Positions 26,947-34,277 of a stretch of 64,000 nt of DNA are shown here, one piece after another. Each line of letters opens with the position of its first letter. Position 1 is the stretch's first letter. Below the pieces are notes generated by a model that saw nothing but the letters and a program-made list of their open reading frames with translations, was not told the DNA's origin and made no database searches. Made by a program: the position numbers and the translations under genes. The DNA comes from SHVO01 sp964576515 (GTDB taxonomy: Bacteria; Pseudomonadota; Alphaproteobacteria; Rhodospirillales; Rhodospirillaceae), in NCBI GenBank assembly GCA_964576515.1, contig CAZNUW010000005.1, positions 186,001-250,000 of the forward strand, written 5' to 3'.

Positions 26947-28068
26947 CTATTCGCGCGACGCACCGGATTCGGCGACGCCCGTCGCGCCCTCGGGCGCGGC
27001 GGCGGTCATCGGTTCGCCGTGATCGATATAGACCTGGATCATATTGAACTGCAGCGCCGACGAGATCGCCGTGTTGACGCCCTCGGCATTGGGATAGCCG
27101 TCGGCCATGCGGTTGAGCTCGCGGTAGTAACGCGGCGCGTCGTGCTGGCCATAGCTAAAGTGGTGGGTCGACCATGTGGTCGCGTGTGCGTAGAGCTTCT
27201 CGACATCGGCATAGCCCGCGAGCACGCCCTCAGCCCGGTCCGGGGTCAGTTTCAAATTGAACTGTGCACCCTTCATGATGAGGTAGTCCGGCACGGGCGG
27301 AAACACCTCCCACGGGATGACCATGTTGTCGATGGGATCGGTGCGCAGAGTGCCGGCGACGATTTTGCCGGTCGTGCGGCGGATCAGCGTCTTACCAAAA
27401 CGCATGTCGGGCCGCTGCGTGCCGCCAGGCAGCACCATCGCGCCCGAGGCGTCCTGCATCAGGGGATCCATACCGCGATAGAACGTGACCTTAACGTCCG
27501 GATCGTTCGTCAGATCGTCGACCTCGGTGATCTCGATCATGGTGCGGTTGAAGGTGTAGTCACGCACCTGTTTGGTCGCGAAGAAGAAGATCGCGCCATC
27601 CGGACCGCGGTAAATGCGCGCGCAGCCGATGACGCGGAAGAGATTGTTGTCGACGCCCTTCTCGCCGTCCTGGTTGGTGAAGTCGCCGTCCTTCACGTGG
27701 CCGTCGAGATTGATGCCGTTGGAAATCTTTCCGCCCGCGTGGTTGTAGGGAAGCTTATCTTCCGTATCCAAGGGGAAGTACTTGAAGCCTTCGCGAGTGA
27801 GTTGGCTTTCGACCACCGTCTTGCCCTTGCCGTCGCCGTACAACGACTTGAAGACCTCGCGCGGACCGAAGTCGTTGAGGCCGTTCGGACACTCCGCCTT
27901 GGCTTCCGGCGTCTGATAGACCGACCAATGCATGGTGACGGTGGCATAGCTGATCGTGCGATTGCGAATCGGACTTGCGTCGTCGGCCAGCGCGGGCGGC
28001 GCGAGAAAACCGGAAGCGACCGCGAAGGCCGCGCACACCGTTTTCAAGCTCTTGTTCATGTGCACCAT
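26947..28068 (-). CDS. Exported protein of unknown function
   Basis: The start at 28068 is chosen for GGGGAG 6 nt upstream. The 373-residue product has a signal peptide (MNKSLKTVCAAFAVASGFLA, mature from about ADDAS). The mature chain shows no domain I recognise. It has many aromatic and charged residues, a Cys pair (ECPNGLND and VIGCARIYRG) and phrases such as FYRGMDPLMQDASG and HFSYGQHDAPRYYREL. It starts 30 bp after the PF03640-like gene and is surely in its operon. Function is unknown; a periplasmic or surface role beside the receptors is all that can be said. Confidence 0.75.
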   Translation of the reverse strand: MVHMNKSLKTVCAAFAVASGFLAPPALADDASPIRNRTISYATVTMHWSVYQTPEAKAECPNGLNDFGPREVFKSLYGDGKGKTVVESQLTREGFKYFPLDTEDKLPYNHAGGKISNGINLDGHVKDGDFTNQDGEKGVDNNLFRVIGCARIYRGPDGAIFFFATKQVRDYTFNRTMIEITEVDDLTNDPDVKVTFYRGMDPLMQDASGAMVLPGGTQRPDMRFGKTLIRRTTGKIVAGTLRTDPIDNMVIPWEVFPPVPDYLIMKGAQFNLKLTPDRAEGVLAGYADVEKLYAHATTWSTHHFSYGQHDAPRYYRELNRMADGYPNAEGVNTAISSALQFNMIQVYIDHGEPMTAAAPEGATGVAESGASRE

Positions 28069-28098
28069 CGTGATCTCCCCACTCCCTGCCCGCATCAC

Positions 28099-29469
28099 TT
28101 AGAACGTATTGCCGAAGAAATCGTCGCGCAGCCAGAACGCGGTGAAGCCGTTCCGGCGGCCGCGATGTTCGCCGCGCGCGACGCCGAACGTATCGCCCGG
28201 GTTTTGATCTTTCGCGTAGGTGTAAACGGGCCTGTCGCGATAGGCCCAAACGCGCAGCGCCCCGGCTTGGCCCGGCGCCGCGACCTTGCCCGTCATCGGA
28301 TCGATTTCGATGACGCTCCACGCGCGGCTGTCGGATTTCGCGCCGGCGGCCGCTGCGACATAAGGCCACGTCTTCAAACAACGTTCCGCGTCGCCGCCGC
28401 CGCAGATGGCCAGGCGGTACTGCTGCGGCGCGCCCGGATGATCGCAGGCAAGCTGGTCGGCGGAATCGTCGCCGCAGTTGTAGGTGTAGATGGTTTTGCC
28501 GTTCTCGTCGGCGAGCACGATGCCCGCAAGCGTGTCCTGCGCGGTGAATTGCTTGGGCGGCGCGGGCGTGCGTTGAAGATAGACGTTGTGCCAGCCCGCT
28601 TCGTCGCTGCCCTTCAGGCTGCGGATGTCGTAGTCCAGTGAATAGCTATAGATCGGACGCTTGCGGAACGCCCACTGATAGACGCCGGGCGAACGTTCAA
28701 AGATCGACCAGTCGCCTTGCGGACGCGCCGACGCCGGCGCCAGCATCGGCGGCCACTTACGCGCACACAGTTCGTCGCAGTTCGACTTGTTCGGACCGTC
28801 GCGATCGGAAACATAGATCGAGAAATATTTATCGGTGAGCAACTGACGGCCCATGGTCGCGGTCGCCACCTGGAAACCGGGAGGAACAGCCGACGGCGCT
28901 TGCGCCGGGCGGCGCGTCGCCGGGCCGTCGTTGCCGCCGCCGCTTTCGCGGGTCGTGCCGCCGAGGACATCGCCGGGCACCTTGTCGAGGCGCGAGGTGT
29001 AGAGCGCGGCTTCATCGTAAGCCCACTGCTTCCTGCCGTCCTTGCGCGTGATGAGCGTGAAGTCGCCGACGGGCTTCGCGTCATCGGCGGCGAAGGCCGG
29101 CGGCCATTCCTCCGCGCAGGACAGACGCGTGTCCAACTCAGGCAGTTCGAGGCCCGGCGGATAGGGGCTCATCAAACCCGCGGTGTGCGTCGTCTTCTCG
29201 AAACCGCAATCGGACTGCTTCTTGGAATCGCCCGTCACGCCGTTACGCAGCGTGTCATGCGGCCAATAGTAGAGCGTCATGCCTTGGGCGTTCGCAAAGA
29301 CCGGCCCTTCAAGTTCGGTGTGTTGCACCTGAAAACCCGCCGGCATCGGCACGTTCAAGGCGGCTTCACGTTCGGCCGGGATGACCGGACGCATGGGATC
29401 GGCCCCGAAGACGGCGGCCGGAACCGTGGTGATGAAGAGTGTGAGGGCAAGGCGCAGCGTCGAACGCAT
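28099..29469 (-). CDS. Exported protein with PF03640-type (COG4315) repeats
   Basis: The start at 29469 (MRSTLRLALTLFITTVPAAV) gives a signal peptide and 456 residues; an ATG 12 nt upstream is also possible and neither has a clear ribosome site. The mature protein has at least three repeats of the 'secreted repeat of unknown function' type, recognised by GMTLYYWPHD...CAEEWPPAF, YFSIYVSDRDG...CARKWPPML and GKTIYTYNCGDD, with WAYRDRPVYTYAKD near the end. Paired cysteines in the repeats suggest disulfides. These repeats occur in surface lipoproteins of unknown role. It is divergent from the RidA gene across 435 bp that carry a repeat array. Confidence 0.8.
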   Translation of the reverse strand: MRSTLRLALTLFITTVPAAVFGADPMRPVIPAEREAALNVPMPAGFQVQHTELEGPVFANAQGMTLYYWPHDTLRNGVTGDSKKQSDCGFEKTTHTAGLMSPYPPGLELPELDTRLSCAEEWPPAFAADDAKPVGDFTLITRKDGRKQWAYDEAALYTSRLDKVPGDVLGGTTRESGGGNDGPATRRPAQAPSAVPPGFQVATATMGRQLLTDKYFSIYVSDRDGPNKSNCDELCARKWPPMLAPASARPQGDWSIFERSPGVYQWAFRKRPIYSYSLDYDIRSLKGSDEAGWHNVYLQRTPAPPKQFTAQDTLAGIVLADENGKTIYTYNCGDDSADQLACDHPGAPQQYRLAICGGGDAERCLKTWPYVAAAAGAKSDSRAWSVIEIDPMTGKVAAPGQAGALRVWAYRDRPVYTYAKDQNPGDTFGVARGEHRGRRNGFTAFWLRDDFFGNTF

Positions 29470-29904
29470 GTGATCGCACATCCGGATATGGTGTTTGACG
29501 GGCAGTATGACCGCGCGGCGAGTCCTGGCAAGGCCACGCACAAGAGACCTTATATATTGTGCGCCGCACACAGGTTTTGGGTCCAAACACCGCCGTCCGT
29601 CGAAAAATGGGCGACACTGGGCGACAGGCGACACTTTCTGAAAACACTTTTTAATTCATATACTTAGGGAAATTTCCGGCCGGGCGACACTTGGGCGACA
29701 CTGGGCGACACTTTTCACTGGGCGACACTTTTCCAGGAAAACATCGACGCACGGCCACGCGGGAAACCCTCGTCATTGCAACGCTCCGCATCTAGACCCG
29801 ACAAATGTACCTAAAATGGGGACTTTTGTCAAAATATGTCGCGGGTTGCGCGCCGCGCCGGGTTCGGGATGATGATGTTCATATTTGGCAAACGGGGCGC
29901 ATCA
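29470..29904. other. Divergent intergenic region with repeat array
   Basis: This 435-bp gap separates the leftward exported-protein gene from the rightward RidA gene. It is more AT-rich than its surroundings, holds the GGGCGACAC array (29608-29731) and otherwise no gene that can be supported. Confidence 0.7.
29608..29731 (+). repeat. Phased GGGCGACA(C) direct-repeat array
   Basis: GGCGACA begins at 29610, 29620, 29627, 29683, 29694, 29704 and 29721; most copies extend to TGGGCGACACTT. Several steps are 10-11 bp, one DNA turn. The copies form two clusters around an AT-rich core (29635-29678). All copies have the same orientation. This layout suits cooperative binding of a protein on one DNA face. 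Confidence 0.85.
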
Positions 29905-30309
29905 ATGGCGGCGGAACGCATCAATCCAAAAACACTCTACGATCCGACCAAGTTCGGATTTTCGCACGCCGCGCGTCAGGGCGCGGGCGACGTCATCCAT
30001 CTGGCCGGGCAAGTGGCCTGGGATAAAGATCTGAACGTGGCCGACGGCGGACTCGCCGGACAGGCGCGCCAAGCGCTTGCGAACATCAAGACCATCCTGG
30101 CCGAAGTCGGCGCGGGACCGGCCGATATCCTGCGCCTGCGGACTTATGTGGTGAACCATGATCCGTCGAAGCTTGAACCGGTGACGGAGGCCATCGCGGC
30201 GTTCTACGGCGACGTCACGCCCGCGCCGAACACCTGGATCGGCGTCCAGGCGCTGGCCCTGCCGGATTTTCTGATCGAGATCGAAGCGACCGCCCTTATC
30301 CCGCGCTGA
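29905..30309 (+). CDS. RidA/YjgF/UK114-family protein
   Basis: The start at the ATG at 29905 (MAAERINPKTLYDP) matches the usual beginning of the family; the longer frame adds an unlikely N terminus. The 134-residue chain has GDVIHLAGQVAWD, QARQALANIKTILAEVGAG, ILRLRTYVVN with the conserved Arg, and a C-terminal IGVQALALPDFLIEIEATA. RidA proteins hydrolyse reactive enamines/imines made by PLP enzymes; many paralogues act on other imines or ketones. It stands alone between divergent and convergent neighbours, next to the repeat array. Confidence 0.88.
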   Translation: MAAERINPKTLYDPTKFGFSHAARQGAGDVIHLAGQVAWDKDLNVADGGLAGQARQALANIKTILAEVGAGPADILRLRTYVVNHDPSKLEPVTEAIAAFYGDVTPAPNTWIGVQALALPDFLIEIEATALIPR

Positions 30310-31821
30310 TCAGGGCGCCACCCGATTCAGGTCCAGGCGTTGGATGCGCGGCGGCGTGTCGGGGGACAGCAACAGGTTCCCCCTCACGCGGCCGTGCGTG
30401 CAAGACCAGGTGAACGTTCCCGACAATGCACCTGTCGGCGTCGGGTCCGACGCGGTTTCACAATCGCCGACGGCCGCCTTCAGACGCGTTAGTTCATCGG
30501 CGAAGGTCAGCGCGCTCTTATCCATCAGGAAGTTCATGGCAAGGACGTCGCCGGCGGCGGCGACATCTCCCGCCCGATAGATTTTACCGGCGGCGTCATA
30601 GGCGCCCGCGAGGGCCTTGCTCACCGGCAGGGCTTGCGTCTTTCCAAGACGCCCGGCTTTATGCAGGGCCATCGCCGCATCCCAGAGCGGCGCGGTGGGA
30701 CCGGCATAGGTGCGGTTCGTGAAAACAAAGAGGCCGACGCCGCGCTCCGGGAAGATCACCATGTGCGAGCCGTAACCCGGATATCCGCCGCCGTGCGAGA
30801 GATTGAGGCCAAGCTCACAATCGACCGTGACATTCATGCCCATGCTGTAGGTGAGCGGCTGGGTGCAGGACTGACCCGCCGTACGGCTGGGACGCGAGCG
30901 CGTGCGGATGAAGCTTGTGCCTTGGGCAAGTTCGCGCACCGTGGCGCGTTTCACCGGACCGGCCTCGGCGTCGTCGCGCGGCGGCCACGCCGACAAGAGA
31001 AAAGCGATCCACTTCGCGTAGTCGTTGGCGCTGACCTGCATCGCACCGATCGAGGAAAAAGCGCCGTGGCCGAGATCGGGCTCGCGCGACCAGGCATCGT
31101 TCTCCCAACGATACCCAAGCGCGCGCTTGTCCTGCGGCGCGTCCGTGACGATGACTCCGGACGCGCTCATTCCCAAGGGTCCGAGCAGCGTGCGCTGGAC
31201 GGCTTCCGCATAAGGACGTTTACCGGCATTGGCGATAATGCGGCCGAGTAGCGCGTACCCGAAGTTCGAGTATTCATAAGCGATGCCGGGCGCACGGGTG
31301 AACGGCACGCCGGTTTTCAGGAGCCTCGTGAAATCCGCTTCAGGCAGCGGGGTCTGACGGTCGCCCCAGGGATCGTCCGTGACGAAGCCCCCGGTGTGCG
31401 CCAACAAATCGCGCACGCGGATGCGCGGCGAGTCCGCGGTGGGATAGGTCCAGCCCTTCAGTTCAGGGACATAGTCCTCGGCCAAGGCGTCGAGGCGCAC
31501 CGCACCGTCGTCGCGCAACTTGAGCAGGGTGAGCGCGGTGAACACCTTGGTCATTGAGGCGATGCGGAACAGCGAGTCCGCTGTCACGGGGCGGCGGGCA
31601 TCGAGATCCTGCACACCCATCGCCTTGACGTGGACCAGCCTACCGTCCGCGACGACGCCGTACACAAGGCCGGGCGCATGCGCGTCGCGTTGGAAATCCG
31701 CGAAGATCCTGTCCGTGGCGGCGAAGGGTTCGGGCGTTTCGTCCGCGGCCCACCCGCCCGCGCTGCACAGGACCGCACCGGAAAATGCGGCGGCGAGCAG
31801 CGGCATCCTGAAACAGGCCAT
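30310..31821 (-). CDS. Serine hydrolase, beta-lactamase class C / penicillin-binding-protein-like
   Basis: This 503-residue exported protein has a signal peptide (cleavage near GGWA). The serine-beta-lactamase fold motifs are present: SxxK as S89-M-T-K92, the Tyr motif in AYEYSNFGYALLG and HGGGYPGYGSH near residue 340. A C-terminal domain of about 110 residues follows the catalytic domain. Family members include esterases, D-aminopeptidases and beta-lactamases; the large size and C-terminal domain argue against a classical AmpC. It probably acts in the periplasm on an ester or D-amino-acid peptide. Confidence 0.87.
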   Translation of the reverse strand: MACFRMPLLAAAFSGAVLCSAGGWAADETPEPFAATDRIFADFQRDAHAPGLVYGVVADGRLVHVKAMGVQDLDARRPVTADSLFRIASMTKVFTALTLLKLRDDGAVRLDALAEDYVPELKGWTYPTADSPRIRVRDLLAHTGGFVTDDPWGDRQTPLPEADFTRLLKTGVPFTRAPGIAYEYSNFGYALLGRIIANAGKRPYAEAVQRTLLGPLGMSASGVIVTDAPQDKRALGYRWENDAWSREPDLGHGAFSSIGAMQVSANDYAKWIAFLLSAWPPRDDAEAGPVKRATVRELAQGTSFIRTRSRPSRTAGQSCTQPLTYSMGMNVTVDCELGLNLSHGGGYPGYGSHMVIFPERGVGLFVFTNRTYAGPTAPLWDAAMALHKAGRLGKTQALPVSKALAGAYDAAGKIYRAGDVAAAGDVLAMNFLMDKSALTFADELTRLKAAVGDCETASDPTPTGALSGTFTWSCTHGRVRGNLLLSPDTPPRIQRLDLNRVAP

Positions 31822-31918
31822 CCGACGATCCCCCGATCAGATAAATCCCGAGGGACGAGATTACATGGACGGCGCGATCTTGTGGCCTGAAAAGGCGCGG
31901 CGCGTCAAAAGAGACGCA

Positions 31919-33142
31919 TCAAAAGATATGCGGCACGAACCGGCTGCGGTTGCTGGTGACCAGGGCGGTATCCTCGCGCACGCCGATGCCCCGGCTGCGG
32001 CCCGCGATTACCCAACTGCCGATGACGGCATGATGGGTCTGGCCGGCGGAATCCACGGCCGCCGCGCGCGGCGCCAGCGCCTGATAGACATACCCTTCCT
32101 GTCCGTACTGGCCGGGCATGGTCGCGAGGGGCGCGCCTACGACGGCTCCTTTTTCGCCGAGAGTGGCGATAGAGATGTTGGCCCCTTCCCGGCCGAGAAG
32201 CGGTTTGGCGACGACGGTCGTGCCCGGCGCAAAAGCGGCGCGGTCCATAAAGGCCGGCAACAGGTTGGGATGATCGGGATACATCTCCCACAACACGGCG
32301 AGGATCGCTTTATTGGCGAGCACCATCTTCCAGGCGGGCTCGATCACGGTCATCTCGCCCGCGGACACCTTGCGCGCGAGATCGGCGCCGAACTGATCGG
32401 CGAGAAGCCAATCCCACGGCACCAATTTAAACAGGGCGCGGATCGGATTGTCGTCGAGGTCGATGAAATCACCTGAGTCGCGTATGTCGGGCGAGACCGA
32501 CCAGCCGATATCGGCCGCAGCAACCGCTTTCACCGGAAGTCCCGCCTCGAGCGCGGTATCCATCATATACCGCACGGTGCCTTCATCCTCGGCATGCGGG
32601 GCGAGACTGGTGAAATGGACATGCGCGACATCGGCGTGGGCGCGTTTGATGTCCGCCCAGGCCTCCACCAACCCTTCGTGGATCGAATTGAACTGGTCGG
32701 CGTCCGGAAAGCGTTCCTGCGACCACGCCCATTGCACGACGGCGGCCTCGTAAAGGCCGGTCGGCGTATCGGCGTTGTATTCGAGCATCTTCGGCGGTTC
32801 CGTCCCGCCGTAGGCAAAATCGAAGCGGCCGTAGAGCGACGGGAGATCGCCGCGCACGCGCCAGGAGTCCTCGATCAGTGCGATGGCGCGGGCGTCGAAC
32901 CCGAAGTGCGGCAGCAGCTTTCCCGCGATCACACGCTCGGCCGCGGCCAGGCACATCGTGTGCAGCTCTTCGGTGGCGGCTTCGAGGGCGTCGATCTCCT
33001 CAGCCGTGAATTTCCAGTAGGCGCTTTCGTCCCAGTAGCGGCCGACCGGATCGTCGGCGCTGGGCGCGGAGTGCCAGTCGAATCCCAAGGCCTCGGCTTT
33101 CGCCGCCCAATCGGGACGGGGCGCGATCTCGATCCGCTGCAA
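31919..33142 (-). CDS. Glutathionylspermidine synthase-like ATP-grasp protein (YgiC/YjfC family)
   Basis: This protein of about 407 residues has the GSP_synth ATP-grasp pattern: GRYWDESAYW, LIEDSW, GRFDFAYGG, KMLEYNADTPTGLYEA, LVPWDWLLADQFGA and KPLLGREGANISIA. No ATG fits; the likely start is TTG at 33142, 4 bp after the stop of the DUF1190 gene, so translation is probably coupled. It has only the ligase domain, without the amidase domain of the bifunctional E. coli enzyme. Known members ligate an amine or peptide with ATP, but YgiC homologues have not been shown to make glutathionylspermidine. Confidence 0.88.
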   Translation of the reverse strand: MQRIEIAPRPDWAAKAEALGFDWHSAPSADDPVGRYWDESAYWKFTAEEIDALEAATEELHTMCLAAAERVIAGKLLPHFGFDARAIALIEDSWRVRGDLPSLYGRFDFAYGGTEPPKMLEYNADTPTGLYEAAVVQWAWSQERFPDADQFNSIHEGLVEAWADIKRAHADVAHVHFTSLAPHAEDEGTVRYMMDTALEAGLPVKAVAAADIGWSVSPDIRDSGDFIDLDDNPIRALFKLVPWDWLLADQFGADLARKVSAGEMTVIEPAWKMVLANKAILAVLWEMYPDHPNLLPAFMDRAAFAPGTTVVAKPLLGREGANISIATLGEKGAVVGAPLATMPGQYGQEGYVYQALAPRAAAVDSAGQTHHAVIGSWVIAGRSRGIGVREDTALVTSNRSRFVPHIF

Positions 33143-33146
33143 GGTG

Positions 33147-33698
33147 TTATGAACCGCCGCTGAAAGCGCGCGCGCTGCCGCCGAAACCGCCGCGCGTGGT
33201 GACGCGGGTGGCTATGCCCTGCGGACCCAGCGACGTGGCGCCAGGCGCGAGGCGGCCCACCGGCGCGCCGCCGGCGTGAAGGTAACCCGCGCGGTCGCTG
33301 TAAACCGGGCGCGCGGTTGCGGGCGTATTCGGACGGCCGGCCGCACCGGGCTGCGGCTGCATACCGCCGCCGCCAAGCATCCGGCCCATCATGTAGCCCA
33401 TCATCATGGGCATGAAGAAACCGCCGCCGCTGGAACCGTCGGCGGTTTTCACTTCGGCCTGTTCGCATTGTTGGAAGCCCGCCGCTTCGCATTCGGCCTG
33501 GGACGCGAATTTCGGCGCCTGCTGAAGATGTTCAGCCTGCGCCGCCTCGAACGCGGTGTTGCAGATTCCGGCGTCCATGTCCTTGGAACACGTCGAAGGA
33601 TCTGAATAGAGCACAGCGTCGGTCGTTCCGCTGTTCTGATCGCATGCGGACAGTGTCGCTGCAGCGAGCAGGAAGGTCACATAACGAGATTTGCGCAT
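33147..33698 (-). CDS. DUF1190 lipoprotein (YgiB/YjfM family)
   Basis: The ATG at 33698 follows AAGGA. The 183-residue product has a lipobox (TLSAC, Cys19), a short Cys-containing middle (DPSTCSKDMDAGICNTAF, QAECEAAGFQQCEQ) and a Gly/Met-rich stretch (FFMPMMMGYMMGRMLGGGG) before a flexible C terminus. This layout is characteristic of YgiB. It stands between the DUF350 membrane gene and the YgiC-like ligase, the same trio as yjfL-yjfM-yjfC in enterobacteria. Role unknown; it is likely anchored in a membrane facing the periplasm. Confidence 0.87.
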   Translation of the reverse strand: MRKSRYVTFLLAAATLSACDQNSGTTDAVLYSDPSTCSKDMDAGICNTAFEAAQAEHLQQAPKFASQAECEAAGFQQCEQAEVKTADGSSGGGFFMPMMMGYMMGRMLGGGGMQPQPGAAGRPNTPATARPVYSDRAGYLHAGGAPVGRLAPGATSLGPQGIATRVTTRGGFGGSARAFSGGS

Positions 33699-33724
33699 TT
33701 TAATGTCCTTTCCAGACGCGGCCG

Positions 33725-34117
33725 TCAGGTGCTGAGCGCGCCGGCATTCAAGATGCCCATCGCGATGGAAAAAGCGCCGAGCACAATCCCGTAGCCGACG
33801 TTGTCGTCCTCGATGCCCTTGCGAAATTTGGGAATCATCAGCGAAACAATGAGAAACGCCGCCAACTGGCTGAGAAGCCCGATGCTGCCCCAGACGGCCA
33901 GTTCGACAACGGCGAACGTGCCCGACGCCGTACTGAAGAGCACGATCGCCATGCCGATCGCGGTGCCACCGAGGCTGCACGCCGCGGCGCGGTTGCCTTG
34001 ACGGATCAAGGAAATCTCGTGGTAAGGCGTGAGCATGACGTAGATCGCCAATGCCAACGCGAGCAGACCGAGCGTTGTCCCGAGGAAGGCGAAGTAAAGT
34101 GGCAGCGCCGCGAGCAT
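33725..34117 (-). CDS. DUF350 membrane protein (YjfL family)
   Basis: The start at the ATG at 34117 is supported by GGAG 5 nt upstream. The 130-residue protein has about four membrane helices (LPLYFAFLGTTLGLLALALA, GGTAIGMAIVLFSTA, LAVWGSIGLLSQLAAFLIVS, GIVLGAFSIAMGILNAGAL). The charged loop FRKGIEDDNVGYGIVLGA is typical of DUF350. It is the first gene of a three-gene operon with the YgiB and YgiC homologues. Function unknown. Confidence 0.83.
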   Translation of the reverse strand: MLAALPLYFAFLGTTLGLLALALAIYVMLTPYHEISLIRQGNRAAACSLGGTAIGMAIVLFSTASGTFAVVELAVWGSIGLLSQLAAFLIVSLMIPKFRKGIEDDNVGYGIVLGAFSIAMGILNAGALST

Positions 34118-34219
34118 GACGTCTCCAATGACGATAAGGCCCGCGCAAAATAACCGATCCGCCAAAGAAACGGGAAACTGATTGAGGTCCGCCGCCGGTT
34201 ACAAACGCCGCCGCGTTAC

Positions 34220-34257
34220 AAAGAAAGAGGCCGGGACTTCCGTCCCGGCCTTCTTTG
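34220..34257. terminator. Terminator after receptor B1, possibly bidirectional
   Basis: GGCCGGGAC (34229-34237), a TTCC loop and GTCCCGGCC (34242-34250) form a perfect stem, flanked by AAAGAAAG on the left and TTCTTTG on the right. It lies about 20 bp past the B1 stop. Confidence 0.85.
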
Positions 34258-34277
34258 TCCCGGTGATGGGACAAGCT

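Noticed and set aside
29608..29731. CRISPR array
   Set aside because: Repeats are only 7-12 bp, spacing is uneven and mostly about one DNA turn, and no cas gene is nearby.
30310..31821. Beta-lactamase resistance gene (ampC)
   Set aside because: The fold motifs are shared, but the protein is much longer than AmpC, has an extra C-terminal domain and no ampR neighbour; a generic serine hydrolase is safer.
33147..34274. Long version of the YgiB-like gene covering the DUF350 gene
   Set aside because: Residues before MRKSRYV are an out-of-frame reading of the DUF350 gene; the internal ATG has a ribosome site and starts a proper lipoprotein signal.
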